Below, in pieces: positions 44,087 to 56,107 of a stretch of 64,000 nucleotides of DNA. The position numbers and the translations under genes are program-made. Where the stretch lies: NCBI GenBank assembly GCA_015501595.1, contig JADNRX010000059.1, forward strand, positions 1-64,000. The letters run 5' to 3'. The notes beneath the pieces are model-generated. The model was not told the origin of the DNA. It ran no database searches and worked only from the letters and a program-made list of their open reading frames with translations. Every line of letters starts with the position of its first letter. Positions within the stretch are counted from its first letter, which is position 1. The stretch comes from Hymenopellis radicata. Its lineage: Eukaryota > Basidiomycota > Agaricomycetes > Agaricales > Physalacriaceae.

Positions 44087-45965
44087 ATGCTTTCAGTGTG
44101 TGGAATTCTCGGGCTTTTGTTACATGACCCCAGCATCGACGCTGCACCGGAGATATCCGAGGGTTTGTCGCTGCTGCAACATAGAGGCCAGGATGCGTGC
44201 GGAATAGTCACCTGTGGCCCGAAAGGGCGTTTTTACCAGTGCAAGGCCAACGGCATGGTCCGCGACATCTTCGATGAGAAGTCGATCCAGAAACTCGTCG
44301 GTGGGATGGGCGTTGGACACGGTGAGCTCAGCTTTTCTTGGTACGCTCCGCGTGAGATGAACGCTGCATTGTTATTAGTCCGCTACCCCACAGCTGGCAG
44401 CTTCAACAACGCGGAAGCACAGCCCTTCTACGTGAATTCACCGTACGGTATTGTCTTTGCGCATGTGCGTATCTCCATTCATCCAAAGTACTTGGTCCTG
44501 ATCCTTCTCTGCGAAGAACGGCAATCTGATCAACACCGCGTCACTACTTCATTTCCTCGACGCAACTGCCCACCGACATATAAACACCTCTTCTGATTCC
44601 GAACTGCTTCTCAATATTTTCGCGAACAACCTCCAGCAGACGGGGAAATTCCGTATTAATGAAGAGGATATCTTCACAGCCATCGGCGGACTCATGAAGC
44701 AAGCTAAAGGTGCCTACGCCTGTGTTGCTATGTTGGCTGGCTTCGGTATAATTGCGTTTCGCGACCCGAATGGAATTCGTCCGGTCGGTATGGGCGTTCG
44801 TAAGTCCGCTACTGGATCCGGCAAGGACTACCTGTTTGCGAGTGAAAGCGTCGTAGCAGACGCGAGTGGCTTTAGCGAATGGGTTGACGTCAAGCCAGGT
44901 AAGCGTTTATCATAAGAATGATCCTATTTCTCTGGTCCTCAACAAGTCTCAAGGCGAAGCCGTGATTATCACCCGCGGGAACGTAGCACGGCGCCAGGTG
45001 GCGAAACCGGCTGTCTTCTCTCCGGATATCTTCGAATATGTGTACTTTGCGCGTCCAGATTCAGTTCTCGATGGTGTTAGTGTGTACCGGAGTCGCATGG
45101 CCATGGGTGATGCACTCGCCGCGGAAGTAAAACGCGTACTTGCCGAGCAAAATCTCTCGGTTGACGTCGTGATACCGGTTAGATGTTCCTTGACATTCTA
45201 TCACTTTTGAATTGACCGTTACCATTTTTAGGTCCCTGATACTTCACGCGTAGCGGCTCTAAACTTAGCTCAGAAGCTTGGATTGCCTTACCGTGAAGGT
45301 TTTATCAAGAACCGGTATGTAGGACGCACCTTCATTATGCCTGGACAGCAAATGAGGAAGAAGAATGTCCGACGAAAACTGAATGCCATGGCACTGGAAT
45401 TTGCCGACAAAAACGTCCTTCTTGTCGACGGTTCGTCCTTTGATAATTCCCCTTTGCCCTTTGATTGAAATTGCCCGCAGATTCCATCGTTCGCGGTACG
45501 ACCTCCAAGGAGATCGTGCAAATGGCAAAGGATGTCGGCGCTAAGAAAGTCATTTTTGCCAGTTGTGCGCCGCCAATTCGGTACCCAAATGTCTATGGCA
45601 TCGACATGCCTTCACGCACCGAGCTTGTTGCATACGGACGCGATACCTCCTCAATAGCGACCGCCATCGGAGCAGACCTCGTCATCTTCCAGACAATGGA
45701 GGATTTGGAAGCGTCCGTACGACAGTTTAATACGAACATTCCCAAGTTCGATTGCTCGGTCTTCACCGGCGACTACGTGACTGGCGGTGTTGATGAAGCA
45801 TACCTGTGCGCTTTGGAAAACCAGCGAGCGGATAATGTTCGCACGAAAGCGAAATTAAACGGTGCTGATCTTAACGGTACTACGCCCGAGTCCACTACGT
45901 CGTCTAGCGGCCCTGTCAATGGCGGAGACGACATAGTAGGTCTGCACAATACGTGGCAACGATGA
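44087..45965 (+). CDS. ADE4: Amidophosphoribosyltransferase, first step of purine synthesis
   Basis: The enzyme transfers glutamine-derived ammonia to PRPP. The N-terminal Ntn glutaminase begins [12 protein letters not shown] and includes [29 protein letters not shown] and [11 protein letters not shown]. The phosphoribosyltransferase domain has [31 protein letters not shown] and the PRPP loop [13 protein letters not shown]. Introns at about 44321-44381, 44464-44509, 44899-44951, 45180-45232 and 45431-45480 all restore the frame. The catalytic Cys must become residue 1 after Met removal. The ATG at 44087 gives MLSVCGIL, leaving three extra residues. A split start codon (A at 44047, intron 44048-44096) would give MCGILG instead. 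Confidence 0.95.
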
Positions 45966-46895
45966 ACATTGAGACGTGTATGAGTCGCATGTACATGAAA
46001 GCATAAAGTATGTACTATATTACTCCCCCATTTGTTGTATGTCGCTGTCATGTTGTCGTACCGTTATTGAGATATTTACGTATACATGTATCTACACTAG
46101 AATAGCATCACTGCCTTCACCTATTCCAACTATGCAGAATCCTCGGCGTCCGACTTCATTCAACGACCGTCGGCTGAGAAAGGGAAGATGTAAGGAAACT
46201 CAATGCTATCGATAGTGGAAGATGCCGCTTAATGACGTTGATTCGTTTTCCAAGGGGTGGTGGTGTCGTAATATAAGGTTGTGTGGCGCATCACTCCAAT
46301 TATGGGTGAACTTCGGGTCAAAAAAAGTAACGAGGTACAATAAAGAGGTATCCGCAGTTTGTGTAGCGTAGGTGGTTGGTGATGCCTGTTCGTCCTAACG
46401 ACTAGGCGAAGAAAAGCCGTACGGTTGTCGCTATCACCTATTCCGGAGTCGTTGATTGAATGACGGGAGATGCCGGACACAACAACCGAGATTCGAAGGG
46501 CAGACGTACACTCGATGTAGAACAACGAGTCAATGGCGTATTTCACGAACTTTCGGGAGATATTGACGGAGTTTTGAAGGAGGAAGTGTGAGAGGTCATT
46601 GGCGTTGCGGAATCATCTGCTTTCGCATTCAATTTGACCGCTAGAACTTGATATGCGAGCCAACGGAGCGTTTGTTAGGCTCTCCAAGTCTTCTTACTGC
46701 GATAGGCTGGGTAGGTTGAACTGCGACCATTATCTCATCTGGTTTGGAAACAGAATTTGTATTGCCTCGTATGTGGAGGAAGGCAAGCCAGCAGTCGAGA
46801 TAAGATTAGATTGCGATGCCGGAGTCTGCGGACCGTTCGATCTTGCCGGCAATCTTTTTGGCCTGTTCGAGTCAGACTCTTAGCACCAACCATCC
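45966..46895. other. Intergenic, no supported gene
   Basis: Holds the ADE4 3' flank and the TRP5 promoter. A 76-codon frame at 46653-46883 shows no family features and ends just before the TRP5 start. Confidence 0.4.
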
Positions 46896-49487
46896 ATGGA
46901 TGCCCTCAAGAACGTCTTCGACGCGAAAAAGGCCCAAGCAAGACTTGTCATCTCTCAGCTATGCACGATCCTGATCGCTTTTGAAGGGCCAACCAGCCTT
47001 GGTTACGTTTGTAACCGCTGGTTATCCAACCCGTGCCGATACAGTCCCTCTTATGCTTGCAATGCAAGAAGGCGGGGCGGACGTCATTGAGCTGGGTGTA
47101 CCATTCTCGGATCCAATGGCCGACGGTCCTGCGATCCAGGAAAGTAACACTGTATGTTACTTCATGGCTTTTATGGATGTAGGAAGCCAATCAATCTATC
47201 ATAGATCGCGTTGAAGAACGACATGGATTATCCGACGACTCTTGGACAGTTACGCGAAGCCCGTAGTAAAGGCCTCACTGTACCTGTCCTTTTGATGGGT
47301 GAGTTGTGTTCGTTCTGACTCGAATCAGCTCGTTTACTCGAATTAGGCTACTACAACCCTTTGCTTGCATACGGCGAGGACAAGGCTATCCAAGACGCGT
47401 ACGAGGCAGGAGCGAACGGATTTATTATGGTCGATCTCCCTCCAGAGGAGGCGGTCACTTTCCGGGCGAAATGTACTCAGTCCAAGTACGATTCATTACA
47501 ATCGTCAATTCGGATGATAACTTAGACATCTTCAGCATCTCATACGTTCCCCTCATTGCCCCTTCTACGACTCCAAGCCGTATCAAGTTCCTTGCTTCCA
47601 TCGCAGACAGCTTCATCTATGTCGTTTCAAAGGTACACGACCTTCGCGTTGCACAATCAGGCAATTCTCACTCTTTCTTAGATGGGTACAACTGGTTCTT
47701 CGGACCAAGAAGCCATCAATGCCGCACTCCCTGACATCATTGCTCGTGTACGTGAGCACGCCACAGTCGCCGTTGCCGTAGGATTCGGCGTCTCAAACCG
47801 CGGCCACTTCGATTTCGTCGCCGATGCTGGTGCAGATGGTGTCGTCATTGGGAGTCGGATTGTCTCCGTCATCAAAGGGTCTCAACCTGAAGAAGTGGCA
47901 TCTAACGTGGCGAAGTTCTGCAGTCAAATCAGCCTGAAAGGCCAAAATCCCAAGCCCCGGACACCTCTTCCACGTACACCACTAGAGCCGCAGGCAAATG
48001 GACGTGCTGTTTTGGACTCTAAACTTGTGCCATTACCTGCCAGGTTCGGCCAATTTGGTGGCCAGTATGTACCCGAAGCGATTGTCGATTGTCTCATTGA
48101 ACTCGAGGAAGCTCACAAATCTGCCATGGCGGATCCAGAGTTCATGAAAGAGTTCCGAAGTCATTTCGATTACATCAACAGGCCATCCAATCTCTATCTG
48201 GCCGAGAATTTGACGAAAGACGCTGGCGGGGCAAAGATCTGGCTGAAACGAGAGGACCTGTAAGTATTTCAGGTTGTATCTCTTTCACTGACGATCAACA
48301 ACCTCTGTAGGAATCACACCGGTTCCCATAAGATCAATAACGCAATTGGCCAAGTCGGTGAAACTTTCCACCTTTGAGAAATGATGGCTGACCGTAGCGC
48401 AGATACTTCTTGCTCGGAGAATAGGGAAAACTCGCATCATTGCAGAAACTGGTGCTGGACAACATGGTGTTGCAACTGCCACCGTATGCGCCAAGTTCGG
48501 CATGGAATGCATCATCTACATGGGCGAGGAAGATGTTCGTCGGCAGGCTTTGAACGTCTTCCGTATCGAAATGCTCGGTGGAAAAGTCCGTAGTCTGAAT
48601 GCTGCATATAACGTTGACTGACACTCTCTTCCAGGTCATTCCTGTAACCTCTGGATCACGTACTCTGAAGGACTCGGTAAACGAAGCCTTCAGGGACTGG
48701 GTCACAAACTTGGCTAACACGCATTATCTCGTCGGATCTGCTATCGGACCCCATCCATTCCCCACCATCGTTCGCGATTTCCAGAAAATCATTGGACAAG
48801 AAATTAAGGCTCAGCTGAAGGAGAAGCGAAATAAGCTGCCAGACGCGGTTGTCGCATGTGTTGGTGGTGGCAGCAATGCCATCGGCACCTTCTATGACTT
48901 TATTGGTGATAAGAACGTCAGGCTCATTGGCGTCGAAGCAGGCGGAGAGGGACTCGATACTGATAAACATAGCGCTACTCTCTCCAAGGGACACCCTGGA
49001 GTTCTACACGGCGTACGGACTTACCTCCTTCAGTCGCCGACTGGACAGATTATCGAGACACATTCGATCAGTGCTGGTCTTGATTATCCTGGTGTTGGGC
49101 CGAGCACGCCTGGTTGAAGGATTCAGGTAGAGCAGAATATATCGCCGCCACAGACGAAGAGGCATTAAGAGGGTTCCGACTTCTTACGCAGCGAGAGGGT
49201 ATCATTCCTGGTCAGTCATATGTCTGTCCGCCTCGTTGGTTCCGCTAAGACCATAACCACAGCGCTTGAATCTGCACATGCCATTTGGGCAGGTTTCAAC
49301 TTGGCAAAAACTCTGCCGAAAGACTCGGACCTCGTCATTGTGAGTGTTCCTTCTTCTCATCTAGAGGAAACGTGTAACTGATGCGTAATTTCAGTGTCTT
49401 TCAGGTAGAGGTGATAAAGATGTCGAGCAAATCTCGCAGCTGTTGCCCAAGTGGGCTGACATTCTTGACTGGCACGTCAAGATTTAA
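46896..49487 (+). CDS. TRP5: Tryptophan synthase, alpha and beta domains fused
   Basis: Catalyses the last two steps of tryptophan synthesis. The alpha domain has [35 protein letters not shown] with the catalytic Glu and Asp, [13 protein letters not shown] and [12 protein letters not shown] linker ([17 protein letters not shown]) leads to the beta domain: [30 protein letters not shown] with the PLP-binding lysine, [33 protein letters not shown] (phosphate loop) and [13 protein letters not shown]. Introns fall throughout and restore the frame. One base is missing at about 49100, where [12 protein letters not shown] must continue as [14 protein letters not shown]. The order and the fusion are typical for fungi. 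Confidence 0.95.
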
Positions 49488-49756
49488 TATCGTCAATGTG
49501 ATACCACGATCATTATACTGTACTTTCATTAAAGATGCTGTATAGAATGTAGGGGTAGCTATGGAATGAAGATGTGTAATATTAGGCGCCACGCCATGTC
49601 GTGCAATTGCTTGGCAAGTTCAGCGGATGTAACATGATAACCACGTGAGTGGCGTGCTGATCGGATGATTCGGATCTAATCACGAAAAGCAGCGCTCGTC
49701 GGAGTCTTCCACTCCCTTCCAGTGACTGATCCCCAGCCAGCTGCAGCTCTACCAAA

Positions 49757-52269
49757 ATGGATCCTTCAACATCGCATATCATGGATGAATCTAAAGTGCT
49801 CGTAATCTACACCGGCGGCACCATAGGAATGCTCGTCGGCAATCAAGGATACGTCCCCGAACCGTACTTTTTGACGGAAACACTGAGAAGCCAGACTCGC
49901 TTCCACGATCCTCTTCAAAACTCCCTCTTCTCCAACTCGGGCTCTGTTCAAGGCTTCAGAGAGTGGAGTACCACGAACAGCGGGCGGTCAAGCCCTTTAG
50001 GAAGTCCAACCGGTACTCCATCAGCGCATTCTCCGCCTCAGCCCACCTTGCCTGTTCGTTCCGCCAGACCCATAGGACATCCATCGAACTTGCAGCTGCC
50101 GAATCAAAAGCCGTCTGGCGGTCATCCTTCGTGCATCCAAGTTTCAGAGAATGTCTTCGAGGCACAAGTACCCAGTCTAGTTACTCCTCGAAGCGCGGTG
50201 CCCGGTGGGACGGGCAGCAAATCTATTCGCTACGCCATCTTAGAGGTGCGTGCATGACGCGCTTCTGTAATCCACGGGACTTCAATTTTATAGTGGAATC
50301 CGCTCTTGGATAGTAGCAACATCGAAATTGAAGGTGGTACTCGCTCGGGTCGCCGCTGGCATGGTTATCTGACGAGATCTACTCAGCACAGATTGGATTC
50401 GGATCGCGTCTGAGATAGAACTAAACTACGCCACGTTTGATGCGTTCGTCGTTCTTCATGGCACAGATACCATGTCGTATACCTCAAGTGCCCTCTCTTT
50501 CCTGTTGGAGGATCTAGGCAAGACTGTAGTAGGTGAAAATTCGGGTTTTCAGTGAATAACGCCTTCACATCACATGGCAGATCATCACTGGTGCTCAAAT
50601 ACCGCTGTCTCAACTGCGTAACGATGCTACGGATAACCTGATGGGTGCATTGACCATTGCAGGCCATTATATCATACCAGGTAGTTTGGGACTATGCCTT
50701 GCACTTCAACGCAAATACTGATACACAGCGCACAGAATGTTGTCTATATTTCAATCACACGCTGTTCCGCGGCAGCAGGGTATCGAAAATGTCTTCTTTC
50801 GACTTGCGGGCATTCGATAGTCCCAACTTTGCACCGCTCGTCAATGGTAAAGGGGATTCCTTACAGATACCAGAATATGAGCTCATTATTTACATACAGT
50901 CGGGATTGACATTGTCGTGAACTGGAACGATGTCATTCGGCAGACCAGTTTGCGTCGCTTCCGCGCATATAAACGTAGGAGACTTTTCATCGTTTAGTCT
51001 CAGAGATTTGACATCCCTTCGTAGACATGAGTCCTCACGTCGGTATGTAAGATTTCTCTCCTCCAGATCCTGCATGTGACGCTGGATGGCAACAGCTACT
51101 TTACGGTTATTCCCCGGTATCACAGCCGCGACGGTCAAGGCATTCTTCATGCCTCCCATGCGCGGTGTCATCCTTGAAACCTTTGGCGCTGGGAACGCAC
51201 CGCAACGCAAAGATCTGATGCAAGCCTTGAAAGAGGCGTGCGAACGAAGTGTCGTCGTCGTTGCCATATCGCAGTGCACAAAAGGCTCGGTATCGGATGC
51301 CTACGAAACTGGACGCACGTTGCTCCAAGTTGGCGTAGTCCCAGGCGCCGATATGACACCTGAGGTAAATGTCCCTGTTCATTGCAACACATCTCCTCGT
51401 TGACATGTCATCAGTGCGCTCTAACAAAACTCAGTTATCTCCTATCCAAGCCGGAACTCGCCACCGACGAAGTGCGAAAGCTCATGGGCACGCCCCTCCG
51501 CGGCGAACTCACACGACCATCCGTCGCTACACCAAGTCAGCGCACCATAGACCAAAATCTCGATAAATTCCAAGATGTACTATCACAGTTCATGAAGCTG
51601 TCCCAAACACCATCCGCTCTCCCAAAAATCACATTGTCTACGCCGACACTCGATGAGGCGACCCAAAAAGCGGCAGCGTCGTGGTCATGGACCGCCGCGG
51701 AAGCCGCCTCGACAGAAGCCATTCTGCTACCATTCCTCATCCACCTCGCTGTAGCGAGGAACGATGCTGAGAGCATCGCGTTCTGTCTCTCCTCTGCGTC
51801 CTCGGCTGGAAATGAAGCGGGCGGTGGTGATTCGCTGGTCGCGACATCAAGCGATGCGCCACAGTACGGCAATATCGGCGGTGGGATAGTGAACGCTTTG
51901 GAACTGGGCTCGGGGAAATCACCATTGCACGTCGCAGCGCTCAACGGATATCTGGACATCGTCAACCTCCTGCTCCAATCCGGCGCGTTGGTGCATCTCC
52001 GGGACAGCTTGGGCCATACGTCGGTGTACTACGTGAGCTGATAGTCCTCCCTCGTTTGTGATTTGCTCTGACGGAAAGAGTAGGCTGCACGGCAGGGACA
52101 CCACGATGTCGTGGAAGCACTAGTGCAAGCCGGCGGGAGAGTGGGAGGTTCCGACGAGACCTTTGCCTACACGGCGGTGCAAAACGCCGTGTGCACCCAC
52201 GACCGGAAGGCGCTCCATTCATGGTCGATAGCGGGCGTCAAAGTCCCAGAGCACGAGCGCGAAAAGTAA
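49757..52269 (+). CDS. L-asparaginase (type I-like) with C-terminal ankyrin repeats
   Basis: Hydrolyses asparagine to aspartate and ammonia, probably in the cytosol since no signal peptide is seen. VLVIYTGGTIGMLVG carries the first catalytic Thr and HGTDTMSYTSSALSF the second. IITGAQIPLSQLRNDATDNL, FRGSRVSKMSSFDLRAFDSP, TLRLFPGITAATVKAFFMPP, LETFGAGNAP and ISQCTKGSVSDAYETGRTLL complete the fold. A Ser/Pro-rich insert of about 80 residues separates the first motif from the rest. The C-terminal part has ankyrin-like PLHVAALNGYLDIV and ARQGHHDVVEALVQAGG, a combination also known in fungal and animal cytosolic asparaginases. The frame, with about eight introns, is intact to the TAA at 52267. Confidence 0.9.
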
Positions 52270-52416
52270 AATGACTATCTGATCCATAGACTCAGAATGG
52301 GATACCACAAAACTAAATTCATTGAACGCACCAAACGGCAACACAAGAGATCCTGTAACATTAGAAGTAAATAGAAAAAGATGTTAGTATATCCAAGTCT
52401 CTGTCGGGGTATCCCA

Positions 52417-53973
52417 CTAATCGCCAACGATTTCGACTTCGTCTTCTGACTCGTCTTCCTCGCGTGCGAGGACTTTGCCTATCTGCTCGGACAGCGTCAC
52501 CGTGAGCATCTGTAGCTGCTCTTTCCTGAAAGAAAAAGGGCCCGCCAAGAAATCCAGCGCTTCAGCCATCTCCGGCGTCTCTTTATCGAGTTCTTTGGGT
52601 GCGTACATGACTTGGGGGACGAGCTCTCCTGCCTCCTTGTCCAGCTCATGACACAGTCGTAGGGTGAAAGTCAGACCTAACACGCAGGTAAGAACCCAAG
52701 CGAGATCGAGGGTGAACACCAAACATACTATGGGTTAAACCAGGATCGTGCTTGTCCGTATAAGTATATACGCATGAAAGGATGCTGTCCTCCTCTGGGT
52801 TCTCCTCAAATTTGCACTTTTCGAAGCGGACGTTGGTGATGAGCAGGTCCGTGAGATCCTCATAGAATTTGATGGTGGTCGAATATTTGGGGTCGTCTGA
52901 TCCCAAGGCTCCGGCTCTTCCGTGGCGCTGGGCAGATCCTGGAGGACGAATGTGTTGTGCAGCCAGAGCCTTTGAGCGCTTCACTTCGGCTTCGAGTTCG
53001 GCAGCAGTTTGGCGTACTACATCCCTTAACACTGGAATTGAAATAAAAGTAGCAAACTTACGTTCTTGCTCCAGTTCAGCCGTTCGTTTGTTCAAGTCGG
53101 AGATGGTCTTGCTTTGGTCATCGAGCTGGCGCTTGTACTTGTCTTTGTCGCGCTCGAGAATCCTCTGCTCCTCATCCGCCGCTTCGCGCGTGAGAAGTTG
53201 CAAAACGTTGCTCTTTCCGTTTTTCATCAACGGTTCGGTTTTCGCCAATGTCAAGGTCAGCTGGTCAATGAGGTTCTGCTGATCTGAATTGCGAGTCAGA
53301 TTGAAGCCGTAACGCAGCAGAAGGAAGATGAACCTTCCATCCGCTTATCAGCAATATCCCTGTATTCCCTGAACAGCGCTTCTGGTTCTGTTTCTCGTGC
53401 GCGAATCATTTCTTCGACCTGACGTGATAGCTGGTCCGTACGCGATTGAGCCTAAAGAAATTCATTAGAGGACCTGCGCTGTCAGGAATTTTGGGTGACT
53501 GACCGCCTTCAATTCTAGTCGTAAGCGCTTGACCTCTGACTGATTCCCCTCCTCATCCGAATCATCAATATCCATCATCACTCGAGACTTGGCCGTCTTT
53601 TTTGCGACTCGATTAACCTTCTCTTTTCCCTTGCCCTTGGCGTTGACCCCATTCACGGTAGGGGCTTTGCCACCTTTGATTCCTGCGCCGGACTTAGCAG
53701 TGCGGATGTCCTCCTCGTCCCCCTCGGCCTCGATGATGACCGGATTGCCCTCATTCCCCGATGCGGACTCCACGCTGGGCGACCGTTTCCGGCGCTTGAC
53801 TGCCCGTTGCGCGGGTTTGGATGAGGGTCCAGCAGTGGCTGCACTCCCACGATTTCTTCTCGGTGTCGACGAGCCAAGTCCTCCTGTAAATCAGAAAAGT
53901 AAAAATGGAATAAATAAGCAGTATATTCCGAGGCGTATATTGGGAGCCGCGCACCCAGTGAATCGTCGCTCAT
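52417..53973 (-). CDS. Csm1/Pcs1-type monopolin subunit (kinetochore)
   Basis: MSDDSLG begins at 53973 and continues after an intron with SSTPRRNRGSAATAGPSSKP and a basic PAQRAVKRRKRSPSVES region. An acidic and then lysine-rich stretch follows, then a coiled coil (QRILERDKDKYKRQLDDQSK; DLNKRTAELEQE; LEAEVKRSKAL). The globular Csm1 domain reads IKFYEDLTDLLITNVRFEKC and ILSCVYTYTD, then TFTLRLCHELDKE and YAPKELDKETPEMAEALDFL. The tail is acidic. In yeasts Csm1/Pcs1 clamps kinetochore microtubule sites and recruits condensin to rDNA. Its start codon lies 103 bp from that of SPC3 on the opposite strand. Confidence 0.82.
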
Positions 53974-54076
53974 GGCGGAAAAGGAGGAGGCGCGCTTTGA
54001 ACTGGCTGTGACAGACGACGCGTGCACTGTGACGCCTTCCCGATTTAGACTATACGTGTCTTCGCCTTTCTCCATC
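53974..54076. promoter_or_regulatory. Very short divergent promoter between Csm1 and SPC3
   Basis: Only 103 bp separate the two start codons, so 5' UTRs and promoter elements must be shared or overlap the coding regions. No TATA-like box is evident. Confidence 0.5.
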
Positions 54077-54811
54077 ATGCACAGTATTATCTCGAGAATA
54101 AACAATGTCTCCGCCTTTCTGTCGTCGTGCTTGATGTGCCTCCTCGGAGCCATTGCACTCTCCTCATTCGTCTTCACCGCCGATCCCAAAGGCGACCTTG
54201 CCATAGCGTCCGTTAAAGTGTATGTATGGTCCGCTGCTTTATTGGAGACAGACATGCTCATGTCGAATTATAGATATCCGGCAAAGCTCCAGAGATATCC
54301 CCGTGAAAAGCAGGAAATGGCTTTTGTCAACTTTAATATCAGCGCTGGTGCGTTTCCATCCCTGTTCGTGTTGGATAACACCTCAACTTTGTTGTAGACT
54401 TGACGCCGTTATTCAACTGGAACACGAAGCAATTGTTTCTCTATCTAGAGGCAGAATATGAAAACAACCAGGGTGTACGTGGATTCCGCTCCATGTATTA
54501 TATATTCTTACTCTCTTCAACAGGTCCTAAATGAAGTCGTGATTTGGGATCGTATTGTGCGGAGAAAGGAGGACGCCGTCATCAATGTCGCTGGTAAAAA
54601 CAAGTACCATTTTAAAGAGTTGTCGCGCCAGTTCCGGTAGGTCGTGTATTCTTCGTTATTGTCCTACTTACAATCCGAGAGCAGTGGCGTACGGGCAGCG
54701 AACTATACTCTCAAGTACAACTTGATGCCTCATGTCGGCTTACTGACATACGGTGAAGCTGCGACCAGTCCCGCACCGGTGGAGTTTCACATAGAAGAGC
54801 GTGTATCATAG
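54077..54811 (+). CDS. SPC3: Signal peptidase complex subunit 3
   Basis: MHSIISRINNVSAFLSSCLM begins with an amphipathic start and one hydrophobic anchor (LMCLLGAIALSSFVF). The luminal domain reads AFVNFNISADLTPLFNWNTK, QLFLYLEAEYEN, LNEVVIWDRIVRRKEDAVIN and NKYHFKELSRQFR, ending VEFHIEERVS. This is the SPC22/23 layout, the noncatalytic but essential subunit at the ER membrane that positions the substrate. Introns are near 54221-54279, 54347-54398, 54474-54523 and 54639-54686. The TAG at 54809 lies five bases from the stop of the convergent SAM37 gene. Confidence 0.93.
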
Positions 54812-54816
54812 TTGAT

Positions 54817-55845
54817 TTAATATGTCCTTGTAAATGCACCGATGACTTGGCTTCGAACACGGTATTCCCAAGCAACCAAGTTGACTCGTCGCGTCACTTC
54901 CTGCCTAACAGGTCCATCCTTCAAGTTTAAAATGCAGTGCAGATATGCGAAGACCAGGGCGTCGAGAGGTGTTGGTGAACTAGGAGATGTCAGAACAAGA
55001 AAGCCAGAAAGATTAAATACATACTCTGAGCTCAGAAACCAGCGATCCGTGCCCAGCCGTTCTGATAGGGCACTGACAGCGTCTTGATACCGCTCTGCGA
55101 CCGATTCCTTAGGTATTTGGAACCCGAAGATGGGCAGCGGAGGCAGAAGGGACGTGATACCAGTTCGCGGAGGAGGAGGTGGCGTCAAAATAGACTCTAT
55201 GGGACGCGTCTTTGCACCCGTATCAAAGCCGACAACGGAAAACAGAAACGACGGCGTCGGCTGGGCCAGCAACTATCAAACAGTCAATCGACAGATAAGC
55301 CTAAGGGAAAGTATTGCACGTACTAAAGCAGCATGAACATTGCCCTCTAGCAACGACACCCATGCCCGGCTCTCATCTCGCGCCGCCTCGCTTCTATACC
55401 CTTCAAGCGGGTCGTCCTCCGTCTGTCCCAGTTTGGCATCCGCCCATCCCGGAATGTGATGCGCTGCATGCAGCTCCAAATTGTCTTGTCCCGGTTTACT
55501 AACACTGTCCGCCTGAAGACACGGGAGCCGACCATCCAGCGATCCCTGTGCGTCCACGTCGGTGCGTATACGGAGCCCTGACACGCCACGGAGCGCGAGA
55601 TACGCCTGCCATTTGAGGCACTCGACGTCCGCGCTCAGCACACCGTCCGAGGCATTGGGCGGGTGAATCCAGAGCGTCGGGTGCTGGCTTTGTTTCCGCT
55701 TTGGGCGTATGGGAGGGTAGGTGTGTAGCGGGAAGGGCGCGAGCGCCTGCTTGACGACTGATGGTACTTGCATCACTTTTGGACAGTCCAAATCGGGACG
55801 GCGAGAGTTGGCGTCGGTGTTGCCTTTTTGGGTTGCTGTCCTCAT
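54817..55845 (-). CDS. Metaxin/SAM37-type subunit of the mitochondrial sorting and assembly machinery
   Basis: The N-terminal part has ALAPFPLHTYPPIRPKRKQS and LWIHPPNASDGVLSADVECL, then KWQAYLALRGV, the thioredoxin-like GST-N region of metaxins. DESRAWVSLLEGNVHAAL and a single intron near 55319-55273 come next, then LLAQPTPSFLFSVVGFD. ERYQDAVSALSERLGTDRWF and TPLDALVFAYLHCILNLKDG form the GST-C region, with NLVAWEYRVRSQVIGAF at the end. SAM37 works with SAM50 and SAM35 to insert beta-barrel proteins in the outer membrane. No C-terminal membrane anchor is seen, and the start may be an internal ATG (MQVPSVV). Confidence 0.85.
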
Positions 55846-56107
55846 TCGCCATTAGTACCGTTCGTGCTAGTGTATTCTGAATTCTATCTTGAACGATGCT
55901 GCTCTGTTTTAAGCACAATTAAATCTACTGCTCAAGTCCAGAGCTCGGGCATGGCGGCCTCCAATGCATTGTTGTCAGAATGCATGACAATGACCGACTG
56001 CCGGTTAACTGCGTGTGTAAAGTTAAACCGCGTTCCATTTCACCCGGGTCTGTATGTAATGTATCTCGCCATTTCACCATGTATAGCCCGCTCTTCCCCA
56101 AACTCCC

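Noticed and set aside
46653..46883. 76-codon frame upstream of TRP5
   Set aside because: No recognisable features; it ends 12 bases before the TRP5 ATG and is probably 5' UTR or promoter.
44087..49487. ADE4, TRP5 and asparaginase read as a metabolic gene cluster
   Set aside because: They share nitrogen chemistry only loosely (glutamine, serine/indole, asparagine). Neighbouring housekeeping genes are unrelated, so adjacency looks accidental.
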